From: Micromonospora sp. DSM 45708
GTDB taxonomy: Bacteria > Actinomycetota > Actinomycetes > Mycobacteriales > Micromonosporaceae
NCBI RefSeq assembly: GCF_039566955.1
Contig: NZ_CP154796.1
Location: forward strand, 3,720,001 to 3,784,000
Reading direction: 5' to 3'
DNA: 64,000 nt
A program made the position numbers and the translations under genes. Below, one piece after another: positions 45,474-54,032 of the stretch (the stretch's first letter is position 1; the number at the start of each line of letters is the position of its first letter). The notes beneath the pieces were generated by a model. That model saw nothing but the letters and a program-made list of their open reading frames with translations. It was not told the DNA's origin and searched no databases.

Positions 45474-45610
45474 GACGATGCGTCCTCAGCCTCGGACGGG
45501 TCGATGGTCCGACAACGAACAGTACGCGGTTCGTCACGGGACGCACGTACGCCGGCGGACCGGACGCGCGGGGCCACCGGGGGTCGGCTCGGCGGGAAGG
45601 ACCAGTCCAT
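45470..45610 (-). CDS. 46-residue ORF coupled to the ABC exporter
   Basis: ATG at 45610 with AAGGAG (45621-45616) at a 5-nt gap, the best ribosome site of this operon. The product starts MDWSFPPSRPPVAPRV, is rich in Pro, Arg and Ser, and ends EAEDASS; it has a single Cys in VRCRTID. Its stop overlaps the GTG of the exporter (GTGA), so its translation should drive that of the transporter. It has no membrane segment. It may be a leader peptide for coupling, a small regulator of the exporter, or a secreted peptide precursor. No homologue recognised. Confidence 0.5.
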   Translation of the reverse strand: MDWSFPPSRPPVAPRVRSAGVRASRDEPRTVRCRTIDPSEAEDASS

Positions 45611-45648
45611 GTCATCTCCTTGCTGCCGGCGGAAGGCGCCGACGACAA

Positions 45649-46605
45649 CTAGCGCCGACGATCCTTCGACGCACTAGGAACACTTCGCGCCGTGGTCCGG
45701 TCCTGGGCGACCCGCGCCAGGTCCGCGGCGCCGATCAGCCCGGCGTCGTGGCCCAGCGCCGCCGGCACCACCCGTGCGACGGGCCGGTGCCCGACGCCGG
45801 TCAGGTGCCGACGGAACGACGTGCGAACCGGCGTGAGCAGCAACTCGCCCGCCTCGGCGACGACGCCCCCGCCCAGCACGAAGCACGGCGGGTCGAGCAC
45901 GGCGGCCAGTCCGGCCAGGCCCCGCCCCACCCAGTCGCCCAACCAGGCCAGCAGATCGAGTGCCGCGGGATCACCCGCGCGGGCGGCGCGGGTGATGGCG
46001 GGACCGGCGGGGGCGTCCGCGCCCGCCACCACGCCACGCCGGCGCCCCTCCCGTACCAGGGCGCCGCCGGACCCGTACATCTCCCAGCAGCCGAAGGCGC
46101 CACATCCACAGCGCCGGCCGTCCGGCACCACGCACAGGTGCCCCAGTTCGGCGGCGACCCCGTGACTTCCCCGGAACAGATTCCCGTCCAGGATCAGCCC
46201 GCCGCCGATACCGGTGCCGATCGTCACGCACACCAGGTTGCGCTCGTTCCGGCCCGCGCCGTGGCGTGCCTCGCCCCACGCCGCGGCATTCGCGTCGTTC
46301 TCCACCACCACGGGAAGGCCGAGCAGTCCTTCCAGGGACGTCCGCAACGGTTCACCGGTCCAGCCGATGTGCTTGGCGAAGAGGACGGTCGCCCCGTGTT
46401 CGTCGACGAATCCGGCGGCACCCACGCCGACCGCGCCGATGTCGTACCTTCCGCGTACCGCACCGACCAGGCGGCACAATTCCGGAACGACCTCGGCTGT
46501 CGCCGCCGGAGTGCGATAACTTCGGTGGGCCACGACCCGTCCGGCCGCATCGACCACACCCGCCGCCATCTTGGTCCCACCGACGTCCACGCCTATCGTG
46601 TGCAT
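45649..46605 (-). CDS. ROK-family glucokinase-like sugar kinase
   Basis: 318 residues from the ATG at 46605. GVDVGGTKMAAGVV opens the ATP domain, VVENDANAAAWGE (about residue 100) holds the catalytic Asp region, TIGTGIGGG follows, and CGCGAFGCWEMYGSG (about 164) is the zinc motif. This is the actinobacterial glucokinase layout. A housekeeping glucokinase role in making glucose 6-phosphate for the activated sugars, or a kinase on the free cyclitol (AcbM is a ROK protein), are both possible. Divergent from the SARP gene, sharing a 152-nt promoter region. Confidence 0.88.
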   Translation of the reverse strand: MHTIGVDVGGTKMAAGVVDAAGRVVAHRSYRTPAATAEVVPELCRLVGAVRGRYDIGAVGVGAAGFVDEHGATVLFAKHIGWTGEPLRTSLEGLLGLPVVVENDANAAAWGEARHGAGRNERNLVCVTIGTGIGGGLILDGNLFRGSHGVAAELGHLCVVPDGRRCGCGAFGCWEMYGSGGALVREGRRRGVVAGADAPAGPAITRAARAGDPAALDLLAWLGDWVGRGLAGLAAVLDPPCFVLGGGVVAEAGELLLTPVRTSFRRHLTGVGHRPVARVVPAALGHDAGLIGAADLARVAQDRTTARSVPSASKDRRR

Positions 46606-46757
46606 TCCGAATATCCAATCCGTGGATCTCGTCGCGGACCATTTCCCAGCACGGCTTGCCGGCGCTGTCCGGCGGAACACCATGCGACAGATTCCGCGCG
46701 GGGACGGCGGAAAATCGCCTGTACCGCAAATCTTCCGATTGTGATGGGGGCCGCACC

Positions 46758-48860
46758 ATGACCGAATTCCCGGCGCCGGCCTTCGGCGTCCTGGGGCCGC
46801 TGGCGGTCCGGCACGCGCACGGCGAGATCGCCGTGACGTCGGCCCGCCAGCGGGTCGTGCTCGCCGCGCTGCTGCGGTCGGCCAACGCCGTGGTCACCAT
46901 CGACCAACTGGCCGACCTGCTGTGGAACGGGCGCCGGACCGACGGGGCCACGTCGACCGTCTACAGCTACGTGATGCGGCTGCGCCGCACGCTCGGCCCC
47001 GGGCTGGGCGCGCGGGTCCGCACCAACAGCGGCGGCTACGTGCTGCGCGCCGCTGCCGAGGAGGTCGACACCGGACTGTTCGACCGGCACCGGCTGGCCG
47101 GCAAGCGGGCCCTCGACGAGCAACGCTGGGCGGACGCGGCAGCCGAGTTCGCCGCCGCCGCGCGCCTCTGGCGGGGTGAGCCGTATGCCGACGTGCCGGC
47201 CGACGCGCTGCGCTGCGACGAGGCGGAGCGGCTGCGCGAGCGGTGGCTGACCGTCCGGGAGTGGCAGAACGAGGCCGAGCTGCGCCTGGGTCGTCACGAC
47301 GAGGTGATCGCGCGGCTGCGCGGGCTGACCGCCGAGCATCCGCTGCGTGAGCCGTTCACCGAGCAGATGATGCATGCGCTGTCGCAGGCCGGTCGGCCGG
47401 CTGAGGCGCTGGGCGTCTACGAGTCCGCCCGGCACCACCTGATCGGCCAGATCGGCCTCGGGCCCGGCCCGGAACTCAGGAGCCGACTCGACGCGATCCT
47501 CGGTACCTGGTCGGACTCCGACGGCGACTGGGATCTGGTACCGGCGCCGACCCGCGCCCCGACGCCGGCGCAGCTCCCCGCCGACCTGCCCGACTTCACC
47601 GGCCGGGAGTCCGTCGTCGCCGAACTGGGCGCCCTGGTGACGGCCGACGCACGACGGCAGACGGCCACCGTGGTGACCATCACCGGCGCGGCCGGCACCG
47701 GCAAGACCGCGCTCGCCCTGCGCGTCGCCCACTCGTCGCGCGGCGGCTACGGCGACGGACAGCTGTTCGTGGACCTCGGCGGCAGCAGCGACCGGCCGCT
47801 GGGCACGGGCGAGGCGCTGGCCCGCCTCCTGCGTGGCGTCGGCGTTCCGGCGTCCACGGTTCCCGAGACGGAGGACGAGTGCGCCGCGCTGCTGCGCAGC
47901 GCGCTGGCCGGCCGTCGGATCCTGCTCCTGCTCGACGACGCCGCCGACGCCGACCAGGCCCGTGAGCTGTTGCCCGGCGCCGGCACGTGCGCGGTGATCG
48001 TGACCGCCCGGAGCCGGCTGACCCGGGTGCCCGGCGACCACCACGTCGCCCTGGACGCGCTGCGCCCCGAGGAGTCCCACGCCCTGTTCGCGCGGCTCGT
48101 GGGCCGGGACCGGGTGGCTGCCGAGCGGCACGACGCCGCGGCCGTGGTGGCGGCCTGCGACGGCCTCCCCCTCGCACTGCGGCTGGTCGGTGCGCGGATA
48201 GCCGGCCATCCGGGCCGCCGGATCGCCACCCTCGCCCGACGGCTGCGCGACGAGTCGCAACGCCTGACCGAGCTCCGGTCGGGCAACGACGGGGTCACCG
48301 CGCGGATCGACGCCAGCCTGGCGCGGCTGCCGGGCGGCGGCCCGGTCGATCCCCGCGCGCTCTTCGCGCTGCTCGGGATCATCGCGGTGCCGGATCTCGG
48401 CCCGGAGGCCTGCGGCGCCCTGGCCGGCGCCGGCGTGCGGGACACCGAGGCGGCGTTGGACCTGCTGGTCGACCTGCACCTGGTAGAACTCGATCAGGCC
48501 GGCCGCTACGGGCTGCGCGCGCTGCCGCGGCTCCGCGCCACCGAGCTGGCGTGGCACCACCCGGCCGACGCCCGGACCCGGGCGGTCGAGCGGCTGGTGC
48601 GGTGGTACCTGCACTCGGCCGAGCGGGCCGACCGGCTGCCCACCCCGCACGGCGTCCAGCCCGGTCAGCCGGTCCCGCCGCCGTCCACCCGAGGCGCGGC
48701 GAGGCGGTGGTACGACCGGGAACGCCACTGCCTGCCGTCCGTCGCCCGGGCCGCCGCCGAGGCTGGCCTGCACGAGGAGCACCGGCGCCTGGCGACCCTG
48801 ATCGAGCGCGACCGCACGACCGCCGACCCGCGCCGGGCCGGTGCCTACGCGGTCGTCTGA
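46758..48860 (+). CDS. SARP/AfsR-type transcriptional activator with NB-ARC domain
   Basis: 700 residues. Residues 5-95 are an OmpR-type winged helix (SARQRVVLAALLRSANAVV and VYSYVMRLRRTLG), residues about 100-245 the bacterial transcriptional activator (BTAD) domain, and residues about 270-600 an NB-ARC ATPase with P-loop GAAGTGKTALA (about 308) and LLLLDDAADADQ. There is no C-terminal TPR array as in AfsR. SARPs bind heptamer direct repeats one turn apart near -35 and switch on biosynthetic genes; a matching triple repeat is found at 49801-49829. Start: ATG at 46758 after GATGGGGG. Likely the cluster's positive regulator. Confidence 0.9.
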   Translation: MTEFPAPAFGVLGPLAVRHAHGEIAVTSARQRVVLAALLRSANAVVTIDQLADLLWNGRRTDGATSTVYSYVMRLRRTLGPGLGARVRTNSGGYVLRAAAEEVDTGLFDRHRLAGKRALDEQRWADAAAEFAAAARLWRGEPYADVPADALRCDEAERLRERWLTVREWQNEAELRLGRHDEVIARLRGLTAEHPLREPFTEQMMHALSQAGRPAEALGVYESARHHLIGQIGLGPGPELRSRLDAILGTWSDSDGDWDLVPAPTRAPTPAQLPADLPDFTGRESVVAELGALVTADARRQTATVVTITGAAGTGKTALALRVAHSSRGGYGDGQLFVDLGGSSDRPLGTGEALARLLRGVGVPASTVPETEDECAALLRSALAGRRILLLLDDAADADQARELLPGAGTCAVIVTARSRLTRVPGDHHVALDALRPEESHALFARLVGRDRVAAERHDAAAVVAACDGLPLALRLVGARIAGHPGRRIATLARRLRDESQRLTELRSGNDGVTARIDASLARLPGGGPVDPRALFALLGIIAVPDLGPEACGALAGAGVRDTEAALDLLVDLHLVELDQAGRYGLRALPRLRATELAWHHPADARTRAVERLVRWYLHSAERADRLPTPHGVQPGQPVPPPSTRGAARRWYDRERHCLPSVARAAAEAGLHEEHRRLATLIERDRTTADPRRAGAYAVV

Positions 48861-48880
48861 GCCGCCGGCTCCGGCGGAAC

Positions 48881-49723
48881 TCATCGCGGCAACCGGAGGG
48901 CGGCCACCGAGGTCACCGCGCCGTACGGCCCGGTGCCGGTGAGACAGGCGGAGCCGCAGCGGGCGGCCAGCTCCAGTGCCCCCGCCACGCCGAGGTTCGC
49001 GCCGAGACCGACGGTGAGGGCCGCGGCGAAGGTGTCCCCGACGCCGTAGGTGTCCAGGATCGGCCCGTCGACCCGCGCGGCCGGATAGACGCCGGCGTGG
49101 TCACCGGCCACGGTGAAGGCGCCACCGTTCGCGCCGTCCGTCACCACCACCAGTCCGGGCGCCTCCGCCAGCAGCTCGGGTCGGTACCGTTCGGCGCCGT
49201 CGCGGGCGCTGCCGACCATCGCGTCCGGGCGTACCCCGGCCGCGGCCACCGTCTCCAGCTCGCGGGTGGTCACCACGAGGGATCTGGCGGCGCGGGCCGA
49301 CCGGAGCACGCCGGGCGCCCCCGCCGCGAAGAAGACCGCGTCGAAGTCGGCCAGGTCGTCCCAGGGGAGCGGATCCTCCGCCTCGGGGTGCAGCCGGGGC
49401 CCGAGCGTCACCGTCGTCCGCTCCCGTGTCGCGTCCACGAGGCTGACCGCCGTGCGGGTCGGCGCGGCCCGGGTCACGGCCAGCACCTCGACGCCGCGGC
49501 CCTTCAACGCCGAGCGGGAGCGTTCGCCCGCCTCGTCGTCGCCCAGCGCGGTGAGGAAGACACACCCGCCGGTCAGCTCGGCCATCCGTACCGCAGCGAC
49601 CGCGCCGCCTCCGGCCGGGCCCTCCCAGGTGACGGCCGCGTGCACGACCTCGCCACGGTCCGGCACCCTGCCGAGCTCGGCGATCGTCGTCCACTCCACG
49701 TGGCCGATCACTGCCACCCGCAT
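48881..49723 (-). CDS. PfkB-family carbohydrate kinase
   Basis: 280 residues, ribokinase fold. GPAGGGAVAAVRMAEL (about residue 40) is the sugar-binding region and YGVGDTFAAALTVGL (about residue 220) contains the catalytic Asp. VTDGANGGAF supplies the ATP-side strand. The start ATG at 49723 follows GAGGAG; the frame is open to 49876 without a ribosome site. Convergent with the SARP gene (20-nt gap) and divergent from the HAD/aminotransferase operon. Substrate unknown; sugar or cyclitol. Confidence 0.87.
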   Translation of the reverse strand: MRVAVIGHVEWTTIAELGRVPDRGEVVHAAVTWEGPAGGGAVAAVRMAELTGGCVFLTALGDDEAGERSRSALKGRGVEVLAVTRAAPTRTAVSLVDATRERTTVTLGPRLHPEAEDPLPWDDLADFDAVFFAAGAPGVLRSARAARSLVVTTRELETVAAAGVRPDAMVGSARDGAERYRPELLAEAPGLVVVTDGANGGAFTVAGDHAGVYPAARVDGPILDTYGVGDTFAAALTVGLGANLGVAGALELAARCGSACLTGTGPYGAVTSVAALRLPR

Positions 49724-49800
49724 CGTTGGCTCCTCACGTCGTGGCGTCCCCGTCGTGGCACCCACCCTCACCGATCGCCCTGGTACCGGGCTGACATCGC

Positions 49801-49829
49801 CACCAGCCCGCTGCCAGGCCGATGCCAGA
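49801..49829 (+). promoter_or_regulatory. Triple direct repeat, candidate SARP operator
   Basis: Three heptamers start exactly 11 nt apart: CACCAGC (49801), TGCCAGG (49812), TGCCAGA (49823). Spacing by one helical turn is the pattern of SARP operators. They lie 68-96 nt before the GTG of the HAD gene that begins the 49.9-57.0 kb operon. I found no convincing -10 box at the expected distance. Confidence 0.5.
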
Positions 49830-49896
49830 CCGGGGTGGTTGTCTGCCCTGGCAACCGGCCAGTGGTCGCCGCGCAAGCGTGAAGGGAGCCAGCTAC

Positions 49897-50595
49897 GTGG
49901 CAGTACTCACTCGGGAGCGCTGGGCGCACGACACCCGTACCCGAGCGGTCTTCTTCGACTTCGACGGGACACTGTGGGACCCGGAAAAGCTGATCTTCCA
50001 GGCGCACGCCGAGATCTTCGCCGAGGCGGGCACCTCGCTCGACCACGACCTGTGGACCCGTGCCGTGGGCCGGATCGGCGCCGACATCTGGGGCCAACTC
50101 GGCGCGCTCGCCGGCGGGCCGGTCGACCGGTCGGCGCTGGACCGGCGACTCGAACGCCGGCTCGACCAGTTGCTGGTGACCATCCGGGCGCGCCCCGGTG
50201 TGCCCCGGGTGCTCGCCGAGGTGGACGCGCTCGGCCTGCCCCGGGGCATCGTCAGCAACAGTTCGCGGGCCTGGGTGGAGCGTTACAGCCGGCAGTGCGG
50301 TGTCGCCGACGGCTGGCGGACGATCCGGTGCGCCGACGCCGACCCGCGCATCGCCAAGCCGGAACCGGCGCTCTACCTGGCGGCACTCCACGACCTGCGG
50401 GTCCCGGCCGAGGCGGCGATCGCCTTCGAGGACACGCCGAGCGGCGTCCACGCCGCCAAGGCGGCCGGGATCAGGTGCGTCGCGGTGCCCAACCCGGTCA
50501 CCGCGGCGCTCGACCTGAGCGCGGCGGACCTGCGCCTCGAATCGTTCGAACAGCTCCGCCTCGCGCAGGTGCTGGAAACACTCGTCCGACCATGA
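49897..50595 (+). CDS. HAD-superfamily phosphatase, beta-phosphoglucomutase-like
   Basis: 232 residues from the GTG at 49897 (GGGAG 9 nt before). Motif I is FFDFDGTLWD (about residue 20), motif II VSNSSRAW, Lys in AKPEPALYL and motif IV EDTPSGVHAAKAAG (about 177). These are phosphatases or mutases on small sugar phosphates. It is the first gene of the operon running to 57055 and is 10 nt before the aminotransferase. In the acarbose and validamycin pathways a HAD phosphatase removes phosphate from the cyclitol, a reasonable role here. Confidence 0.87.
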   Translation: MAVLTRERWAHDTRTRAVFFDFDGTLWDPEKLIFQAHAEIFAEAGTSLDHDLWTRAVGRIGADIWGQLGALAGGPVDRSALDRRLERRLDQLLVTIRARPGVPRVLAEVDALGLPRGIVSNSSRAWVERYSRQCGVADGWRTIRCADADPRIAKPEPALYLAALHDLRVPAEAAIAFEDTPSGVHAAKAAGIRCVAVPNPVTAALDLSAADLRLESFEQLRLAQVLETLVRP

Positions 50596-50605
50596 CGGAG
50601 GAAAC

Positions 50606-51898
50606 ATGACCATCCACGCGGACCCGACCGGCGCGCTCGGTGGCGACGACCCGCTGTCGGGCTACTACTACCGCCCGGACCCGCTCAAGTTCGTCCGCGG
50701 TGAGGGCGTATGGGCGTACACGGAGGACGGGCAGCGTTTCCTGGACTGCTCCGCCGGCACCTTCAACCTGTCCCTCGGCTACTCACACCCGGAGATCGTC
50801 CGGGTGATCCAGGAACAGGCGCCGAACCTGATCCACGTCACCTCCAAGTTCCAGACCGACGCGCTCAACGACCTGGTGCGCGGCCTGACCGAGGTGGCCC
50901 CGCCCGGGCTGGAGAAGGTCCACCTGAAGTCGGCCAGCGGCTCGGACGCCAACGAGGGCGCCATCAAGATCGCCCAACACGTCACCGGTAAGTCCGACGT
51001 GGTCAGTCTCTTCCGCGGCCACCTCGGGCAGACCATCGCCATGACGGCGGCCTCCGGCGCGGCGTTCCGCCGGGCGCCGTTCACCTTCCAGATGCCCGGC
51101 GTGGTGCACGTGCCGGACCCGTACTGTCTGCGCTGCTTCTACAAGCAGGAGTACCCGAGCTGCAACCTGCTCTGCGCCGAGCGCATCAACGACTTCATCG
51201 ACTACGCCAGCTCCGGCAAGGTGGCGGCGGTCATCGTCGAGCCGATCTCCGGCAACGGCGGCAACATCGTGGTGCCCGACGGCTACCTCCAGGCGCTGCG
51301 CCGGCTGTGCGACGAGCGCGGGATCGCGCTGATCTTCGACGAGATCCAGACCGGGTTCGGCCGGACCGGTCACATGTTCGCGGCCGACCACTTCGGCGTC
51401 TCGCCGCACATGCTGACCTTCGGCAAGGGGCTCGGCGGGTCCGGCATGCCGATCGCCGGGATCCTGACCGAGGAGCGGTTCGCCGGCCTCACCGCCCACC
51501 ACATCAACTCCACCTTCGGCGGCAACGTGCTGGCCGCGACGGCGGCTGCGCGGACGCTCCAGATCATCCGCCAGCCCGGCTTCCTGGAGCACGTCCGCGC
51601 TGTCGGCGCGCACATCCGCACCAGGCTGGAGGAGCTGGCGGCCAAGGTGGGCTTCGTCCGTGAGGTACGCGGGCTGGGCCTGATGCTGGGCATGGAGATC
51701 ACCGACGCGGACGGGCGCCCGGACGCGAAGCTGACGAACCACCTCGCCGAGGAGGGCATGGCGCACGGGCTGCTGCTGCGCACCTCCCTCTACGGGTACG
51801 GCAACGTGCTGAAGGTCCGGCCGGCTCTGATCATCAGCTTCGCCGAGGCCGACGAGATGTGCGACCGCCTCACCCAACTCTTCCTCTCGGTGCGGTGA
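50606..51898 (+). CDS. Class III PLP-dependent aminotransferase (second of two)
   Basis: 430 residues. IFDEIQTGFGRTG (Asp, about residue 245) and TFGKGLGGSGMP with the Schiff-base Lys (about 274). The same C-x2-C-x8-C-x3-C stretch as in the enzyme at 29504 (YCLRCFYKQEYPSCNLLC, about 174) shows that they belong to one subgroup, but the sequences differ widely. ATG with GGAGG 6 nt upstream. The stop overlaps the GTG of the next gene. Two transaminases suggest two amino groups in the product, or an amino-cyclitol plus an amino-sugar. Confidence 0.92.
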   Translation: MTIHADPTGALGGDDPLSGYYYRPDPLKFVRGEGVWAYTEDGQRFLDCSAGTFNLSLGYSHPEIVRVIQEQAPNLIHVTSKFQTDALNDLVRGLTEVAPPGLEKVHLKSASGSDANEGAIKIAQHVTGKSDVVSLFRGHLGQTIAMTAASGAAFRRAPFTFQMPGVVHVPDPYCLRCFYKQEYPSCNLLCAERINDFIDYASSGKVAAVIVEPISGNGGNIVVPDGYLQALRRLCDERGIALIFDEIQTGFGRTGHMFAADHFGVSPHMLTFGKGLGGSGMPIAGILTEERFAGLTAHHINSTFGGNVLAATAAARTLQIIRQPGFLEHVRAVGAHIRTRLEELAAKVGFVREVRGLGLMLGMEITDADGRPDAKLTNHLAEEGMAHGLLLRTSLYGYGNVLKVRPALIISFAEADEMCDRLTQLFLSVR

Positions 51899-52812
51899 GC
51901 GCCGTGCGTGACCTGCTGCTGGGCCTGGCGCAGCACATCCGGGAGACCGTCGTGGCCGGCCGCGGCACGGTCGGTCGACATTACGTGAGCGGCGCGGCGC
52001 AGGGCGGTGACGCGGAGTTCCCGGTCGACGTGCTCGCCGAGCGGGCCGCCGCCGACTTCCTGCGGCGCACCGGACAGTCGGTCGCCTGCTACACCGAGAG
52101 CGCCGGTCTGACCGTGCTCGGGGACGACCCGCGGCACGTGCTGATCATCGATCCGATCGACGGCACCCGCGCGGCGGCGGCCGACCTGGAGATGGCGTGC
52201 GTGTCCATCGCCGCGGCGCCGTACCCGGGCGAGCCGACCATCGGTGACATCACGCACGCGGTGCTCACCGAGATCAAGACCGGCAACTGGTTGTACGCCG
52301 ACGAGGACGGCACCGCCGTCGAGTCCGGCGGGTTCCCGGACCCGGTGCCGCGCCTGAGCGACACCGGCGAGGTGGAGCGGATGTTCTGGTCGCTGGAGTT
52401 CAACGGTCATCCCACCGGCATGATGATCGACGCGTACGGGCACCTGATCGACGCCTCCGCGAACCGCGGCGCGGTCTACGTCTTCAACTCCGCGTCGTTC
52501 TCGCTCTCCCGCATCGTGACCGGGCAGATGGACGCGTACGTCGACATCGGCAACCGCATCCTGCGCGACCGGCCGGAGTCGGAGGCCGAGTTCCGCCGGG
52601 TCGGGCACGGCAGCATCCTGCACCTCTTCCCGTACGACATCGCCGCCGCCGTGTTCATCGCCGAGCGGGCCGGCGTGGTGGTGACCGACGCCTACGGAAA
52701 ATCCCTGCACGACACGTTGCTGCTGGACATCGGTCCGCTGAACCAGCGGTCCTGCATCGCCGCGTCCACGCCCCGCCTGCACGAGCTTCTCCTGGCGGGC
52801 ATCCGGTGGTGA
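51895..52812 (+). CDS. Inositol-monophosphatase-family phosphatase
   Basis: 305 residues. Metal ligands are in TESAGL (about residue 64) and IIDPIDGTRAA (about 83), and the C-terminal FPYDIAAAVFIAERAG replaces the usual WD-AAG motif but keeps Asp. Members cleave myo-inositol phosphate, fructose bisphosphate or PAP. Phosphorylated cyclitols are close structural analogues of inositol phosphate, so a cyclitol phosphate is a plausible substrate. GTG at 51895 overlaps the aminotransferase stop; a second GTG nine nt later is the alternative. Its end overlaps the start of the phosphotransferase. Confidence 0.87.
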   Translation: MSAVRDLLLGLAQHIRETVVAGRGTVGRHYVSGAAQGGDAEFPVDVLAERAAADFLRRTGQSVACYTESAGLTVLGDDPRHVLIIDPIDGTRAAAADLEMACVSIAAAPYPGEPTIGDITHAVLTEIKTGNWLYADEDGTAVESGGFPDPVPRLSDTGEVERMFWSLEFNGHPTGMMIDAYGHLIDASANRGAVYVFNSASFSLSRIVTGQMDAYVDIGNRILRDRPESEAEFRRVGHGSILHLFPYDIAAAVFIAERAGVVVTDAYGKSLHDTLLLDIGPLNQRSCIAASTPRLHELLLAGIRW

Positions 52813-53996
52813 CCGCCGCCGCTGCGGAGACGTGCCGGGACGCCGCCGCCGAGCGGTTCGGCGTGTCCGTCGGCGCGGAGATCCTGGAGGGCGGCTCGTC
52901 GGCCCGGGTCTACCACGCGCTCCGGCCAGACGGTTCGCCGATGGTGTTGAAGGTCGTGACGGCGCGGCCCGGCACCGTCGACGGTCACGACCTGGCCTCG
53001 TTCCGGACGAAGGAGTCGCAGATCGACCTGGCCCGCCGGCAGGCGCCGCGGCTCGGCGGGCGGTACCAGCCGATCGTCGACAGCGTGCACGGACCCGACT
53101 GGGCGGCGCAGCTCACCCCGTACTTCCCGTCGCAGGACCTCGCCGCGCCGCTGCGGGCCGGCGACAGCGGCGCCTTCTTCGACACCTACCGCAGCGTGGC
53201 CACCGAGCTCATCGGGCACGGGTACGCCGCGACGACGACGGCGGCGCCGGCGGACTACCTGGACCGGGTGGTCATCGCGCGCTTCTTCCGCCGGCTGCCG
53301 ATGCTGCGGCGGGCCCTGCCGGAGCTGACCGGCGCGGACGTGTTGCTCGTCAACGGCCGGCGTTGTCGCTCTCCCGTCCGCGTCCTGACCGAGTTGCGTG
53401 ACCGGGAGGCCGGCCGGCTCGCCCGGCTCGCGCCCCGCCGGCTGGGCTTTCCCGCGCACGGGGACGCGAACACCCGCAACGTGTTGGTCGCCCCCGACCG
53501 CCGGGACTTCCGGCTGATCGACCCACGCGGGTCGACCGCACCGCTGGACCCGGTCTACGACCTCGCCAAGGCGCTGTTCAGCCTCTCGGTGTGGGATCCC
53601 GCGTTGCGGCGCGGCTGCGTGGTGCGGCGGCTCGGCGGGACGCCACCGTCGTACCGGGCCGGGCTGCGGGACACCAGCGAGCACCCGTACCGGGAGGCGG
53701 TGCTCGGCTTCGTGCCCTTCCTCGCCGACCTGCCCTGTCTGCGCGAGCTGCTCGACGACCCCGGGTGGCGCGCCCGGCTGCTGCTCACGCACGACCTGCA
53801 CGTGCTGTCGGAGGCGGCGTGCCGACTCTCGGACGACAAGCCCCGGTGGGGCGCCGACGGGCGGCCGGTCACGCCGGTCGAGCTCGCCGCCTTCCACTAC
53901 CTGGTCGGCGCGGTGCTGCTCGACGACCTCGTGGAGCAGTTCTCCGCCGGCGACGAGCCGGACCCGGAGCGGCACCTCGCCGACCTTCCGTGGTAG
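52806..53996 (+). CDS. Phosphotransferase of the APH/choline-kinase fold
   Basis: 396 residues. GGSSARVYHALRPDG and VLKVV (about residues 28-50) form the ATP lobe; HGDANTRNVLVAPD (about 217, catalytic Asp) and FRLIDPRGS (about 237, metal Asp) form the active site. Members phosphorylate aminoglycosides, choline, homoserine or sugars. In the acarbose pathway such a kinase (AcbU) phosphorylates the cyclitol at C-1 before nucleotide activation, or one (AcbK) inactivates the product. It may be a biosynthetic kinase or a resistance enzyme. Coupled to the phosphatase by overlap (two GTG codons, 52806 or 52809). Confidence 0.85.
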   Translation: MVTAAAAETCRDAAAERFGVSVGAEILEGGSSARVYHALRPDGSPMVLKVVTARPGTVDGHDLASFRTKESQIDLARRQAPRLGGRYQPIVDSVHGPDWAAQLTPYFPSQDLAAPLRAGDSGAFFDTYRSVATELIGHGYAATTTAAPADYLDRVVIARFFRRLPMLRRALPELTGADVLLVNGRRCRSPVRVLTELRDREAGRLARLAPRRLGFPAHGDANTRNVLVAPDRRDFRLIDPRGSTAPLDPVYDLAKALFSLSVWDPALRRGCVVRRLGGTPPSYRAGLRDTSEHPYREAVLGFVPFLADLPCLRELLDDPGWRARLLLTHDLHVLSEAACRLSDDKPRWGADGRPVTPVELAAFHYLVGAVLLDDLVEQFSAGDEPDPERHLADLPW

Positions 53997-54032
53997 CCGA
54001 CGTCCGGGTCCATGCGACGAAAGGAGACCGCC

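Noticed and set aside
46606..46683. Upstream extension of the ROK glucokinase
   Set aside because: Covers the divergent promoter region; the family start is GVDVGGTK shortly after the ATG at 46605.
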